DNA of 64,000 bases. Origin: an uncultured Spirochaetaceae bacterium. Its GTDB lineage: Bacteria > Spirochaetota > Spirochaetia > Sphaerochaetales > Sphaerochaetaceae. Made by a program: the position numbers and the translations under genes. Within the stretch, counting starts at the first letter, position 1; every line of letters starts with the position of its first letter. The stretch lies in the NCBI GenBank assembly GCA_944389275.1, contig CALXLT010000042.1, positions 62,001 to 126,000 of the forward strand, read 5' to 3'. Shown here in pieces: positions 26,447 to 36,518 of this stretch. Below the pieces are notes generated by a model. The model saw only the letters and a program-made list of their open reading frames with translations. It had not been told where the DNA came from and did not search any database.

Positions 26447-27457
26447 ATGAAGGTTTATCAAGAGGTCCAGGGATTGCGGAAGAAATACGCTAGAATGATC
26501 CCTAACGCGGAAATCTGGAATGGCAATGATGTAATTGATTTCTTCGATTGCTATAAGCCATTGCTTACGGAGATGTTCCTTGAATACCCAGGATTCTATT
26601 TCAAGGGAATTAGATTATTCCCTGGGTTAGATGAGGAACAGCTGCCATTCGAGAAGGAACTTATCCAAGCTAAGCTATATAACCTGCTGTTCTCTTCTGA
26701 TATCGTGCTTCTTCCGCGTTATATTGACAGGATCCTTCTGAATATCCTTGGCGTTGATCTAAGGAAGGGTTCCTTAGGAGATGGACTTGCAGCTTACGAT
26801 AATAAAGGAAAGTATGTGGAGTTCAAGCTATGCAATGACAAGAAGCTTCCACAGCGTATCTCAAAAGCGGCAGGCAATGCGGATGAATTCTTCATATGCG
26901 TAGAGGATCTGAAGGATGAGACAATCAGAAAGCTTGGGACAGGAAGACTCAAGATGAATATCCCTAAAGGAACAGAAGGGAGCATCTTTGCCCTTAACTC
27001 GCATATCCTTTATTCAATCAGATCTGATGAGCATATACAGATTCAAAGACGCAAGGAATCCCTTGATGAGACCTCATCGAATGTATTGATTCAAATGTAT
27101 TCAGCTGAGCTGATGACAATCAACAGGGATGCCTCTATATCCTTTGCAGAATATCTGGATGAAGAATCAAAATCGTGGAATGAGTATACATTCCTACTGT
27201 ATGGTGGAGATATATCAATTCCTAGATGCCTAGATGAATACAGAAGGATACGAGGTATTCTTGCAAGAAGGAATATCAGGGCAGTGATCCCAAAATCATC
27301 GCTTATATCATTGTTTGATTTTCCTTTCACAGGGGTGATTGAGTTCATCTCTGAGACCAGAACTGTATTTTGCATGGATGTATCGGCAAGGACCTTCGCT
27401 GATATCAGAGGCTTGCAATACTTGAAGATAAGCAACACAGAACTATTTCTTACATAA
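26447..27457 (+). CDS. Hypothetical protein with possible PD-(D/E)XK nuclease motif
   Basis: A 336-residue protein of unknown family. The segment around residues 110-127, GDGLAAYDNKGKYVEFKL, looks like the D...ExK core of the PD-(D/E)XK nuclease fold (Asp near 117, Glu125, Lys127), preceded by a helix-rich region. The ATG at 26447 is preferred over a TTG at 26411. No signal peptide. Composition is AT-rich compared with ppdK, suggesting transfer. Next to it upstream are the tandem small RNAs, transcribed away from it. A defence, restriction or toxin role is possible but unproven. Confidence 0.6.
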   Translation: MKVYQEVQGLRKKYARMIPNAEIWNGNDVIDFFDCYKPLLTEMFLEYPGFYFKGIRLFPGLDEEQLPFEKELIQAKLYNLLFSSDIVLLPRYIDRILLNILGVDLRKGSLGDGLAAYDNKGKYVEFKLCNDKKLPQRISKAAGNADEFFICVEDLKDETIRKLGTGRLKMNIPKGTEGSIFALNSHILYSIRSDEHIQIQRRKESLDETSSNVLIQMYSAELMTINRDASISFAEYLDEESKSWNEYTFLLYGGDISIPRCLDEYRRIRGILARRNIRAVIPKSSLISLFDFPFTGVIEFISETRTVFCMDVSARTFADIRGLQYLKISNTELFLT

Positions 27458-27483
27458 TTTTGAATTGTGTATTTTATAAGGAT

Positions 27484-27524
27484 TTATCGAACAAAAACAC
27501 CTTATTTTGTTCGATAACTTGACA
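27484..27524 (+). promoter_or_regulatory. Long palindrome overlapping promoter of FN3 lipoprotein operon 1
   Basis: A 13-base perfect inverted repeat TTATCGAACAAAA / TTTTGTTCGATAA with an 8-base centre (27484-27517) ends one base before a perfect -35 TTGACA (27519-27524). The -10 is GATAAT (27544-27549, spacer 19), and the start codon follows 7 bases later. A very similar palindrome precedes the second lipoprotein operon at 30593. It looks like an operator for a dimeric regulator. Confidence 0.6.
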
Positions 27525-27556
27525 TCGACCCCATATTGAGAGCGATAATAGGGTAC

Positions 27557-29299
27557 ATGAGAAAGAAGAGATTCCTATCATGTCTGACTGCAATCATTGC
27601 AATTGCGGTATTGTTTTCGCTTTCAGCATGTTCACCGGTTGAATACCAGAACATTGAGAAGATAGATAGCTCAATCGCTGAAGACAGCGCTGAGATAGAC
27701 GTAGCTGAGAATGATGGACGCAGCCTCACTATAAAGTTCCATCCAGTTGCAGGTGCCAGGTCTTATGCCGTGACAATAGATGGGTATCTTGAGAAAGAAC
27801 CGATAATACCTGTACTGCAGGATGGAATATATACAGCAACAATCCAGCTTAATGAAAAGCCAAGGGCCAAGGCTCTTTCCTCCAATACGGTAAACGGAAC
27901 GCTCTACGCATCTTCCGAGCTTAAAGCAACTGAAAGCACTGCATGGACTCAGGTGAAGGAATTCGAAGCTCCATACAAGAGAGCATCCATCAACGACTTC
28001 GCTCCGGAGTGCCGTGTCGAGGAAAGGATGAAGGATAGCGTTCTCATAGAGATGATCAACGCCCCTGAGCCTGATATGGAATACATGGTCACGCTTCCAG
28101 ATGGCACAAGCAAGACCTATACATCGTCCCCATTCACCATCACAGGACTTACAGAAAAGGGAACATACTCAGTTGTCATCTCCCATAGATTCAAGGGCGA
28201 TGCACAGTGGGGCACGAAGACAGCAACCCTCACGATTGGTGCGTTCGAAGGTGAGGTCAAGCTGGACATAACCCATTCGGAAGAAAATGGGGATATTACC
28301 ATAACCCAGATTTCTGAAGGCTTCACACGCATAGAGCTTGTAAAGGAAGAAACAGGCCGTGTAGTTGCTTCCGCATCTCTTGATGGAAACACTGAAAGCT
28401 ACACATTCAAGGCTTCTGAAGTATTCCCCGCATTTGATCTTGGCTCCTTCAAGGCCAAGGCCATGAGTTCTGATACGACCGTCATAAGCAAGACCATCCA
28501 GTACGCTTCTCCGCTTGTCAATGCAACGGAAGAACCTGGAAGACAGCACTATGCCTTCACATTCGATGTAGCAGACGGTGTCGAATCAAGCGACGCAGCA
28601 GTCAAAATCGATGGAGCGACAGCTGAGTTCACAGTTTCAGGCAGCAAAGGGACAATAAAGCTCTCTGGCCTTGAAAGCCTCACTGACTACGATACAACCG
28701 TAACCATCTCCGGCATAGAAATCCCTCTCTCATTCACTACAGAGAGCTTTGCTGGGTACTATAGATGGACAGCGCCTAAGGGAGATGAAGAAAAAACTTT
28801 CACTGTCCATGTATCAGATAAAGGATCTGAGAATTTCAAGTATTTTATTTATGCAGTTGATGGAACTGAAGAGCTTAGAGTTTGTCCATTGATTGATAAG
28901 AAAGTACCAGAAGAAGGAATAGGTCCCATAAATTTCAGTTCTCCTGGAGAATATACAGAAGAAAACAAAGCATTTGAATGGAATTATAAACATTGGGCAA
29001 CAATGGATAGTTTCTTAGGAAAACCAATTATCATAAACTCGTGGACTATACAGAAGGTTGAGTATGCATCAGATTATGTGTCAACTGATGTCCTTACTGA
29101 TACTAATATGTCTTCAGCTACAACTAAAACATCATTTACATTAATCGAAAATGATAATGAACTCGATTCCCCAAAAATCTATTTTAAGAATGAGGGGAAA
29201 GGTCTTGCAGCTTTAGGAATGTATAAAAACAAAAATCATGTAAACGATGGTGTTGATCAATGGACTTTCCCGATGACTTATCTGGGGACATCACTATGA
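27557..29299 (+). CDS. Lipoprotein with fibronectin-III-like modules
   Basis: A 580-residue lipoprotein: signal peptide with a hydrophobic core (residues 8-20) and lipobox LSAC (Cys near 25). The following beta-rich modules have FN3-like features (ARSYAVTIDGYLEK, LTEKGTYSVVISHRFKG, LESLTDYDTTVTISG). Probably exposed on an envelope surface. From about 28,790 the DNA becomes much more AT-rich while the frame continues, so the last 170 residues may derive from another source. The stop overlaps the start of the next gene (ATGA), so the two are coupled. Confidence 0.8.
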   Translation: MRKKRFLSCLTAIIAIAVLFSLSACSPVEYQNIEKIDSSIAEDSAEIDVAENDGRSLTIKFHPVAGARSYAVTIDGYLEKEPIIPVLQDGIYTATIQLNEKPRAKALSSNTVNGTLYASSELKATESTAWTQVKEFEAPYKRASINDFAPECRVEERMKDSVLIEMINAPEPDMEYMVTLPDGTSKTYTSSPFTITGLTEKGTYSVVISHRFKGDAQWGTKTATLTIGAFEGEVKLDITHSEENGDITITQISEGFTRIELVKEETGRVVASASLDGNTESYTFKASEVFPAFDLGSFKAKAMSSDTTVISKTIQYASPLVNATEEPGRQHYAFTFDVADGVESSDAAVKIDGATAEFTVSGSKGTIKLSGLESLTDYDTTVTISGIEIPLSFTTESFAGYYRWTAPKGDEEKTFTVHVSDKGSENFKYFIYAVDGTEELRVCPLIDKKVPEEGIGPINFSSPGEYTEENKAFEWNYKHWATMDSFLGKPIIINSWTIQKVEYASDYVSTDVLTDTNMSSATTKTSFTLIENDNELDSPKIYFKNEGKGLAALGMYKNKNHVNDGVDQWTFPMTYLGTSL

Positions 29300-30558
29300 A
29301 GAAGTCCAGTCTCCTTTTAATCTGGTTCTTGCCTATATCATTGTTCGCGGCTATTCCGACACAGCCCTTTGATACCTCCGACTACTTCAGAAGCCCCGCA
29401 AGGCTTGCTGAGGTAGAGGAAGATATCTCATTCGGCTTTGAGATAGATGCCGGCAGCGATATAGATGGAATACTCTTTGCCTCCGATCCTGTCTCTGCTC
29501 TGCAGGGTGGCGCTGATTACCTCGGAAGCCATCTTGCAGAGGCAGATGACGCCTATCTTGCCTCACGTTATGAGATGCTGAAGCATGCATTCAGCTTTGA
29601 CGGCAATTTCCCTACAGCGGGTAATACAGATGCTGAGACAGCGTACTTCCTCCGTGAATACTTCGGGCAAGGAGGAGGATACGAGAAGATAGGTGAGGCT
29701 AATAAAGCCCTTGTAGTGCAGTCCATCATTGCATCCGATCCAACGCTTTTCAGGAATGGCCTTCTCGGAAGTGATATAGATCTCTCCCTGAAGTTCTATG
29801 GAGGAAGGATAAAGGAAGGTTTCGGATGGAACTGGAATGTAAGCCTTGGCTTTGATGGTGCGGAGGACCTTCTCTTCCAGTACAGGTATAAGGATCATAG
29901 CTATGGCAATGATATCTACCTCACTGTTGGTGGGGATATCGGGTACGGAATGTATGTCGGTAATAAGGTCGCTGTAGGCTTTTCTGTAACGCCGCGACTT
30001 ATGTTCCAGACATCGTTCCTGAATAGTGATTACCTGTCAGCGCGATTGAATGCTTCCATACTCAATGTGTTCGCGACAAATAGCTATAACCTTGGAATGG
30101 GAATCGGGCTCAATGCCGGCATAATGTACCGCATGAATGACGAGCTTGCGTTCACTCTTGATTTCCGAGATGTGCCATCAGTACGTACATACTGGTACTT
30201 CACGGCAGAGGATGTGCTCAATGACTTCCGCTTCCATCATGATGAAAGCCTCTACCTGACGCCTCCTGATGCGGCCTTCTCTGTCATCTGGGATAGGGGA
30301 GATTATCATCTGAAGGTAGAACTCAGCGATGCTCTTTCTCAGGTCATATGGGCCTCTACTGTAGAAGGTTATGATTATGACCCGTGGATAATCCCTAAGA
30401 TAGCGTTCAGCTATGATTTAAACAGCAGCACGACGCTCTCGGCAAAGCTTGAATACAGGATGATCAGGCTGGGGGTAGAGTGGAACAGGATGAACGTTGA
30501 GATCTCATCACGATTGGACAAACTTAACTTCGGCATAAAAGTAGGCTATTTTATCTAA
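29296..30558 (+). CDS. Outer-membrane beta-barrel protein
   Basis: A 420-residue exported protein: signal peptide MKKSSLLLIWFLPISLFA, an N-terminal helical/acidic part (about 20-150), then alternating amphipathic strands rich in Gly, Tyr and Phe that end in an aromatic/hydrophobic C-terminus (KVGYFI). This fits an outer-membrane barrel recognised by BamA. The ATG at 29296 overlaps the lipoprotein stop; a longer in-frame reading lacks a signal peptide. Base composition returns to the higher GC level. Family not identified. Confidence 0.78.
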   Translation: MKKSSLLLIWFLPISLFAAIPTQPFDTSDYFRSPARLAEVEEDISFGFEIDAGSDIDGILFASDPVSALQGGADYLGSHLAEADDAYLASRYEMLKHAFSFDGNFPTAGNTDAETAYFLREYFGQGGGYEKIGEANKALVVQSIIASDPTLFRNGLLGSDIDLSLKFYGGRIKEGFGWNWNVSLGFDGAEDLLFQYRYKDHSYGNDIYLTVGGDIGYGMYVGNKVAVGFSVTPRLMFQTSFLNSDYLSARLNASILNVFATNSYNLGMGIGLNAGIMYRMNDELAFTLDFRDVPSVRTYWYFTAEDVLNDFRFHHDESLYLTPPDAAFSVIWDRGDYHLKVELSDALSQVIWASTVEGYDYDPWIIPKIAFSYDLNSSTTLSAKLEYRMIRLGVEWNRMNVEISSRLDKLNFGIKVGYFI

Positions 30559-30592
30559 CAAATCGTAAGATAAAAATCATTATAGGCAGGAT

Positions 30593-30651
30593 TTATCGAA
30601 CAAAATCAGTTATTTTTGTTCGTTATCTTGCCTTTTTCTGTACCTTATGAT
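30593..30651 (+). promoter_or_regulatory. Second copy of the palindrome, upstream of FN3 lipoprotein operon 2
   Basis: TTATCGAACAAAA-N8-TTTTGTTCGTTA (30593-30625) differs from the copy at 27484 by a few bases and has the same centre length. Both are preceded by GGAT and followed by CTTG(A/C)C. A -10 candidate TATGAT is at 30646-30651, with a weak -35 inside the right arm. Confidence 0.55.
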
Positions 30652-30669
30652 AGCTTCCAACACCGGGGA

Positions 30670-30690
30670 GGGTAAATTTTCAGTTTACCC
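30670..30690 (+). promoter_or_regulatory. Leader hairpin before lipoprotein operon 2
   Basis: GGGTAAA / TTTACCC forms a 7-base stem with a 7-base loop in the predicted leader, 37 bases before the ATG at 30727. It could affect translation or attenuation. No T tract follows. Confidence 0.4.
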
Positions 30691-30726
30691 CCTGATTACC
30701 CTGCTTTAATGCGGAGAATGATATTG

Positions 30727-33700
30727 ATGAAAAGACCTTTGAGATATATTGCCGTATTTTTATTTATTTTTACGATTATGGTTTTCTGGAGTTGTTCAAT
30801 GGATTCTTCTGAGCCAAGTAACAGTGGCACGATTTCATATGAAAAACCTTATGTACCGAAGAATGTAAAAGCAACTTGCGGATTTAAAGATACAATAACG
30901 CTGTCTTGGGATCCTGTTGAAAATGCAAGCATGTATATTATCGAAGGAATTGAAGCTTCACGTTTTGGTTCAGCAAAAATGGAAGAGTATGGAACTACTT
31001 CTTCAACAAGCATTACATTTAATCTCAATGGTTCTGGAAATGGGGCTTACAGAGTTTTTGATGCTAATCAATCTTATATCTTCTCTGTAAGAGCTTATAT
31101 TAATTATGGTTCTAGTACTGATTATCTGATTTCTGATAATAGTAATTATGTAGAGGGATGCTTTGCTCCAGAAACTGTTCAATTTCACATTACAGTTACT
31201 AATACATCAATTCGAGCATATTGGAATTGTTCAAACCTGTTTTCAACATTAAATAATGAAAAAGAGCCAGTACAACTTTATACTCCAGAGTTTACTCTTT
31301 TATATCAGAAACAAGGCGAGAATAGCTGGCATGAAATAAAAGCAAGTGATGATATTGATGCTCAGACTTTATGGCTATTTACAAACCTCGATGTAAGAAA
31401 ATGGGGATTTGAGCATAGTCAAGAATATGTATTCATGTTGCGCATGAATGTGAAAGATACAGATGCTTTACCTGTAACATCGGAATCTATAAGTCTGAGA
31501 ATTGATGATTCATTGGATGTTTCAAGTGTAAATAATCTGACTGCGACTGATGGAACTTATTCTGATAAGGTTGTTTTAACATGGGATATTCCTTCTTGGT
31601 CTTTGCCCGCAAATAGAAGCAATTCATATTTTAAGATTCAAAGGGCCCAGTCTGGTTCTGATACATGGATTACATTAGTGGATGAAATAGCCGAGAAAGA
31701 TAACATAAATACAACCATAACACCGAATGGTTCCAGTTCCATTACTGAATCAATAACGTATGAAGATAAGAGTGCGGCTCCTGGTGTGCAGTACATATAT
31801 CGCGTAATAAATGGTGCCATTGATACAGATAACTTGATACATAATCAGGAAGATAATGATGCCGCCACAGCAAATGGAAGGATATTCTATCCTGCTCCTG
31901 TCAAAGTCTCAGGAGAATGGGCTGTTGATAGCAATTCACATTTAAAAGGAACATCGACTCTTTCATGGGGAAGTTTGATGACACAGATTCCTTCAGATCT
32001 TTCATATAAAATCGAAAAGAGCGTATGGCATGGAAAGATAGATAAGACAACAAAGGAGTTCATTGACATATCTCCCGATGAAGTATCATCTGGAACAAAA
32101 ACGATTTCTGAATCTGTCGAAAGTCTGTGTACAGAATGCTCAGCGGAAGGAACAATACATAAATATAATTATAGATTAGTAATCACACGAGGTAATTCAG
32201 TTGTTTACGAGCTTGGTATTTTCTTCTCGGATGAGAATAGGCCTACAATAGGCTCTGTAATAGAAAATCAGATATTTACTGACTTCTGTGTCACTAATAA
32301 CGGCTTAAATGATTATATCAATGCGATAAGGATAGAATGGAAAGAATCTACAGAATTATCTGAAGCTGATATTTCATATAGTTATGCAATCAAAAATGTT
32401 GGAGATAAAGAGTATTCATCTTATAGATCACTAAATCCTGAGTATGATTCAGCTTCAGGCCTCATGTATTTTGTCATAAACAACATCAATGATAGCAATG
32501 AAAAGCAAATCAAGCTCAGTGCATCTTATTCTGTTGGCGATGAGACGATAACATACCCAACAGCTGAAGATGATATATTTGTTACAGGAAAAAGATTTGA
32601 TCTTTCAGATATTGCTATAACAGCATCTGATGGTACTTACAATGATAGGATTTCCATAGGATGGGATGAAATAGCGGTATCAAGTGAAAATATTGTTTTC
32701 TCCGTTGAAATGGACAATTCGGCAATTGATACAATTAATCCAAAAAATAATACATATGAAATATTAGATACTAATTCACATGTTACCGCTGGAGAAGATT
32801 ATTCATTCAGTATCTCCGCATATAACATGAACCAGTCCGGAACTCCTAAAACATACACAAAATCCGATTTTGGTTATATTCTTCCGATACCAAAAATCTC
32901 AAATGTAACGAAAGCTGCATATGATGATCAGATAATCGTCGAATGGAATGATTGTGGAGAAAAGGTCGATGGTTATAACATTTATGTTTATGACAGCAGA
33001 TCTATGTCTGAATCAATACATAGAGAAACGATTGAAGATGCTAATTCTTTTATATTAAGCAACGATAAGTTAACTTTAGAAGCTGGTGTTGATTATTATT
33101 TTGCAGTTTCTGGAATAAAGAAAAACAATACTGATACGGTTGTAGAATCTAAATTCTATGATAGACAGGATTATTTTGATGAATTGGTAGAAAATTATCC
33201 ATATGGAGCAGATCCAATAAACGTTGGATATATATTTGATGGTTATTTCACTGCTAATCAGATTGAAATAACAGAATTGGTAAATGGAGATTATATTGCT
33301 GATTACTTCCAGATAAAGATTCCTGTGAATAAAACTATCAGATCAATCACGATTTCAAGTACTTCTGGTGAAGACAAATCATATAAGGCTTCAGATGCTA
33401 GAACATCTTCAGGGAGGAATGCTGTTGATGATTTCTGGATTATCAATGAAGGCACTGAAGCGGAACCTGCTTGGTTTGCCTATATCAATTCACAAATCGG
33501 TGTTGTAGAAATCGTAAATAACAATAGTATTCGAGTTCCGGTTGTTTATGTTCAGAGCTTTGGTCCAGCTGATAACACAAGTACTGAGTTATTTACTATG
33601 AATGAAAACGGTGGATATCGTAGAGGGCTTACAAACTACGATTATATTAGATTGTTCAATATTGTATTTAGGGAAGGTGTAAATAGTGCAAGAAGTGAAA

Positions 33701-34146
33701 ATGCTGATTGGTGGTATGTGACCAAACACGAATATACTAATGCAGATAAAACAGTAATAGTTAATTGCGCACGAAATGCTACTATAACTAACGAAGTTGT
33801 TACTCCTGGATCAGTTCAATTCAAAGAATATAAGTATTTAAATCAAATTACTCTTAATATGGATTCTTCTACACTTTTAGATGTTTTTGTTGATACTTAT
33901 GGAGGTATTGGTGCTACTAATGAAATGAGTTCAATTACAGGGGAAAACTGTGATATTTCCATGGAATTCGATTCTATTAGTATCGAAGGAACTAATGTTT
34001 CTTATAAACCTGCTAATCTTACAGTTATTACATTAAATGTAAGAGATGGTAATGAGTCAGAAGGTGTTGGAATATACACAGTAAATGATTCAACTATTGA
34101 GATCACTAAAGATATATTTGATAAATATATAAAGGAGAAACCCTGA
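30727..34146 (+). CDS. Large lipoprotein with multiple FN3-like domains
   Basis: A 1139-residue AT-rich gene. The signal peptide ends in lipobox WSC (Cys near residue 23). Several repeats follow, each starting with the FN3-like pattern V-x-A-(T/S)-x-G-x-(Y/F)-x-D-x-(I/V)-x-(L/V)-x-W, for example KATCGFKDTITLSWDPV, TATDGTYSDKVVLTWDI and TASDGTYNDRISIGWDEI. The last 250 residues form a different C-terminal region. Such proteins occur in Treponema-like genomes as surface or periplasmic adhesin-type lipoproteins. ATG 30727 is chosen because GGAG lies upstream. The stop overlaps the next start (TGATG). Confidence 0.82.
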   Translation: MKRPLRYIAVFLFIFTIMVFWSCSMDSSEPSNSGTISYEKPYVPKNVKATCGFKDTITLSWDPVENASMYIIEGIEASRFGSAKMEEYGTTSSTSITFNLNGSGNGAYRVFDANQSYIFSVRAYINYGSSTDYLISDNSNYVEGCFAPETVQFHITVTNTSIRAYWNCSNLFSTLNNEKEPVQLYTPEFTLLYQKQGENSWHEIKASDDIDAQTLWLFTNLDVRKWGFEHSQEYVFMLRMNVKDTDALPVTSESISLRIDDSLDVSSVNNLTATDGTYSDKVVLTWDIPSWSLPANRSNSYFKIQRAQSGSDTWITLVDEIAEKDNINTTITPNGSSSITESITYEDKSAAPGVQYIYRVINGAIDTDNLIHNQEDNDAATANGRIFYPAPVKVSGEWAVDSNSHLKGTSTLSWGSLMTQIPSDLSYKIEKSVWHGKIDKTTKEFIDISPDEVSSGTKTISESVESLCTECSAEGTIHKYNYRLVITRGNSVVYELGIFFSDENRPTIGSVIENQIFTDFCVTNNGLNDYINAIRIEWKESTELSEADISYSYAIKNVGDKEYSSYRSLNPEYDSASGLMYFVINNINDSNEKQIKLSASYSVGDETITYPTAEDDIFVTGKRFDLSDIAITASDGTYNDRISIGWDEIAVSSENIVFSVEMDNSAIDTINPKNNTYEILDTNSHVTAGEDYSFSISAYNMNQSGTPKTYTKSDFGYILPIPKISNVTKAAYDDQIIVEWNDCGEKVDGYNIYVYDSRSMSESIHRETIEDANSFILSNDKLTLEAGVDYYFAVSGIKKNNTDTVVESKFYDRQDYFDELVENYPYGADPINVGYIFDGYFTANQIEITELVNGDYIADYFQIKIPVNKTIRSITISSTSGEDKSYKASDARTSSGRNAVDDFWIINEGTEAEPAWFAYINSQIGVVEIVNNNSIRVPVVYVQSFGPADNTSTELFTMNENGGYRRGLTNYDYIRLFNIVFREGVNSARSENADWWYVTKHEYTNADKTVIVNCARNATITNEVVTPGSVQFKEYKYLNQITLNMDSSTLLDVFVDTYGGIGATNEMSSITGENCDISMEFDSISIEGTNVSYKPANLTVITLNVRDGNESEGVGIYTVNDSTIEITKDIFDKYIKEKP

Positions 34147-36518
34147 TGCACAATATGGAAAAGCATATTATGAGATTTCTCATTTTGATTATTTCAATTG
34201 TTGCTTTGACATCGTGCAATTGGAATATAATTTCTGCAAATCCAGAGGATTTGAATCCAGGATCAGACAATCCAGCTTCTGTGATTGTTTTCACAGGTGA
34301 GGCGCCGAAGAACGTATATGCTTCACAGGCAGTTTATGCAGATTCTGTCATTGTTTCATTTGATGGTGTTGCTGGTGCGGATACATATATTCTCGAACGA
34401 ATAATCGTTGAAAAAGCTTCACCGGAATATGAAGAAACTGATTGGCGTATTCTTTCTATTATTCCAGCAGATTCCAGCAGTAATAGATACTCTTATACAG
34501 ATACTGATATAACAACGGCTGATTATGTTTATCTTTATCGAGTGAAAGCTTCAAGCCTTTATAGTGAGTTCAAGGGAGATGTAACAGCCAAATACTCATC
34601 AATTGCAAGAGGCTGGCCATTATCTCCTCCAACCTCATTAACGGCCTCCCAAGGTGAATATAATAATAAGATAGTACTTGAATGGTCTCAGGTTGATCTT
34701 GTCGCAGGGTATGATATTTATGCATATATTCCTGATGATAATGCGCCTGAAACATGGACAAAGATAAACAATAAAATTATCCCAGCTTCTTACGGGGCGG
34801 GCATGATTTCTTATGGCTATGACAGTATTCCTGAAAATGCTGCAGGTATAGATATTTCATTCAAAGTGAAAAGCATATCTAGAGGGAATGCCGAAAGTGA
34901 TTTCAGCGGAGCACGTATTGGATATACCTATATGCCAGGAGCTCCTAATACGCCAGAGGACCTTGAAGCTACAGATGCTTATTCATCTGAATATATTCAG
35001 GTTTCTTGGAAAATGCCTGATGTACAAGGGGTAAGTGAAGAACAATCATATTTCCGATGGGAAATATACAGAAGTACGCCTACTACTGATCAGGAACTGA
35101 TTTGTAGTTTTAATTACAATTCATATAATCCTCCAGCAACTCTTACAGAAAATGTCTCGATTTCCGAAGATGGAGAGTATTTTGTATTTAAGGACTTCCG
35201 TGATAACAGAACCGTTTCAGCGGGAGTTGAATATACATATACTGTTCGAGCTGTAAAAATTGAACCTACATCATCAGAAGGAAATACTGTACAACTGATC
35301 GGCAAATCAGATTCTGATACAGGAATGTTAATTGAACCATCTGTAACCATCACAGATACTAATACTACATATCCAGATGCTTCAGGTGCAGGAGGCTCTT
35401 TTGAATTCACTATTAATCCACCTAAGGTCTTACCTACATGTGATTCTTGGGCATATTCTATTTGGGGCCGACATAATTATATAGACCAAGAGGTGGGTGA
35501 TTGGGTATTCATCCAGGAGATTGATGGGAATGGCGGAGCTAATCCTGTTTCTGTGAAGATTCCATATAATCCTGGAACAGAAATCAATGAATTTGATGTT
35601 AGGATAAAAGATAGCGAAGGTGCGGTAAGCCTTGGATATGCATCATTCTATAACGAGCCTATTGTAACAAAACGGCAAGTTGCACCAAGTGCTTCGATAC
35701 TTACCGTTTCACAAAATAAATTTGATAGTCGTTTGGAAGGTCTTGCAAATGCTTCTGGTGTATATCCCGTCATTGCTAAGATAGGGACAGATCCAAATTA
35801 TAAGGTTTTCCAAATTGGAGCCTACTCTTTGAATATCTCTGGAGATTCAGCAGAGCAAGGAGTAGTAACGCTTAACAGTGAAGATGAAATAGTCCTTACG
35901 AATTTGAGTCCAACTTCTGTCGGAGAAAAGTGGTATTACAAAGTTAGAGGGGCTGATGTTTACGGTAGATGGAGCGAATGGAGTACGGCAAATTCAAGTA
36001 CATCAGATAAATATGCAGAAGGATATGGTGCTATCACAGGGGAAGCTTTTATCAAGTTCTTTGAAGCTTATGCTATGAAACCCTGGGAATTCATCAATCA
36101 TAGTGATTTTCCTGCAAACCTGAAGACTAAGTGGAGTACAAATGAAATCACGCGAAGGATAGTCAATGCAGTCGCAGAAGAATGTAATATTCCACAAGCA
36201 TCAGAATATCATAATGGAACAATGACATATAACGTAAAAGTTGTTATTCCTAATGGTGTTATTACTTTTACATATTCAAATTTCGGAGAAATAGAAGAAA
36301 TCTGGACTGAAAGTGGTTCATATTCTATGAGTGTTGGATTAAGCGGCAATGGATCAATATCCGCTAACAAGCCTTTCATAATAAAAGGAATGTATCCTGC
36401 AACGGTTCGGATAGATCCAGCTTATATGACTGTTAAATCCAAGGCTTTTGAAGGTGACTATGTCGTTATTCAGGAAAACGGCAAGGGACAGGAATTGGTG
36501 AAGGCTACGAGAAACTAA
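34146..36518 (+). CDS. FN3-like lipoprotein, second in operon
   Basis: A 790-residue lipoprotein with signal peptide and lipobox LTSC (Cys near residue 24). FN3-like modules are seen at about 50-140 (KNVYASQAVYADSVIVSFDGV), 155-255 (TSLTASQGEYNNKIVLEWSQV) and 265-385 (LEATDAYSSEYIQVSWKM), followed by a C-terminal region unlike FN3. AAGGAG precedes the ATG. It is coupled to the preceding gene and to the next (ATGA), and shares their AT-rich composition. Probably part of the same surface assembly. Confidence 0.82.
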   Translation: MHNMEKHIMRFLILIISIVALTSCNWNIISANPEDLNPGSDNPASVIVFTGEAPKNVYASQAVYADSVIVSFDGVAGADTYILERIIVEKASPEYEETDWRILSIIPADSSSNRYSYTDTDITTADYVYLYRVKASSLYSEFKGDVTAKYSSIARGWPLSPPTSLTASQGEYNNKIVLEWSQVDLVAGYDIYAYIPDDNAPETWTKINNKIIPASYGAGMISYGYDSIPENAAGIDISFKVKSISRGNAESDFSGARIGYTYMPGAPNTPEDLEATDAYSSEYIQVSWKMPDVQGVSEEQSYFRWEIYRSTPTTDQELICSFNYNSYNPPATLTENVSISEDGEYFVFKDFRDNRTVSAGVEYTYTVRAVKIEPTSSEGNTVQLIGKSDSDTGMLIEPSVTITDTNTTYPDASGAGGSFEFTINPPKVLPTCDSWAYSIWGRHNYIDQEVGDWVFIQEIDGNGGANPVSVKIPYNPGTEINEFDVRIKDSEGAVSLGYASFYNEPIVTKRQVAPSASILTVSQNKFDSRLEGLANASGVYPVIAKIGTDPNYKVFQIGAYSLNISGDSAEQGVVTLNSEDEIVLTNLSPTSVGEKWYYKVRGADVYGRWSEWSTANSSTSDKYAEGYGAITGEAFIKFFEAYAMKPWEFINHSDFPANLKTKWSTNEITRRIVNAVAEECNIPQASEYHNGTMTYNVKVVIPNGVITFTYSNFGEIEEIWTESGSYSMSVGLSGNGSISANKPFIIKGMYPATVRIDPAYMTVKSKAFEGDYVVIQENGKGQELVKATRN

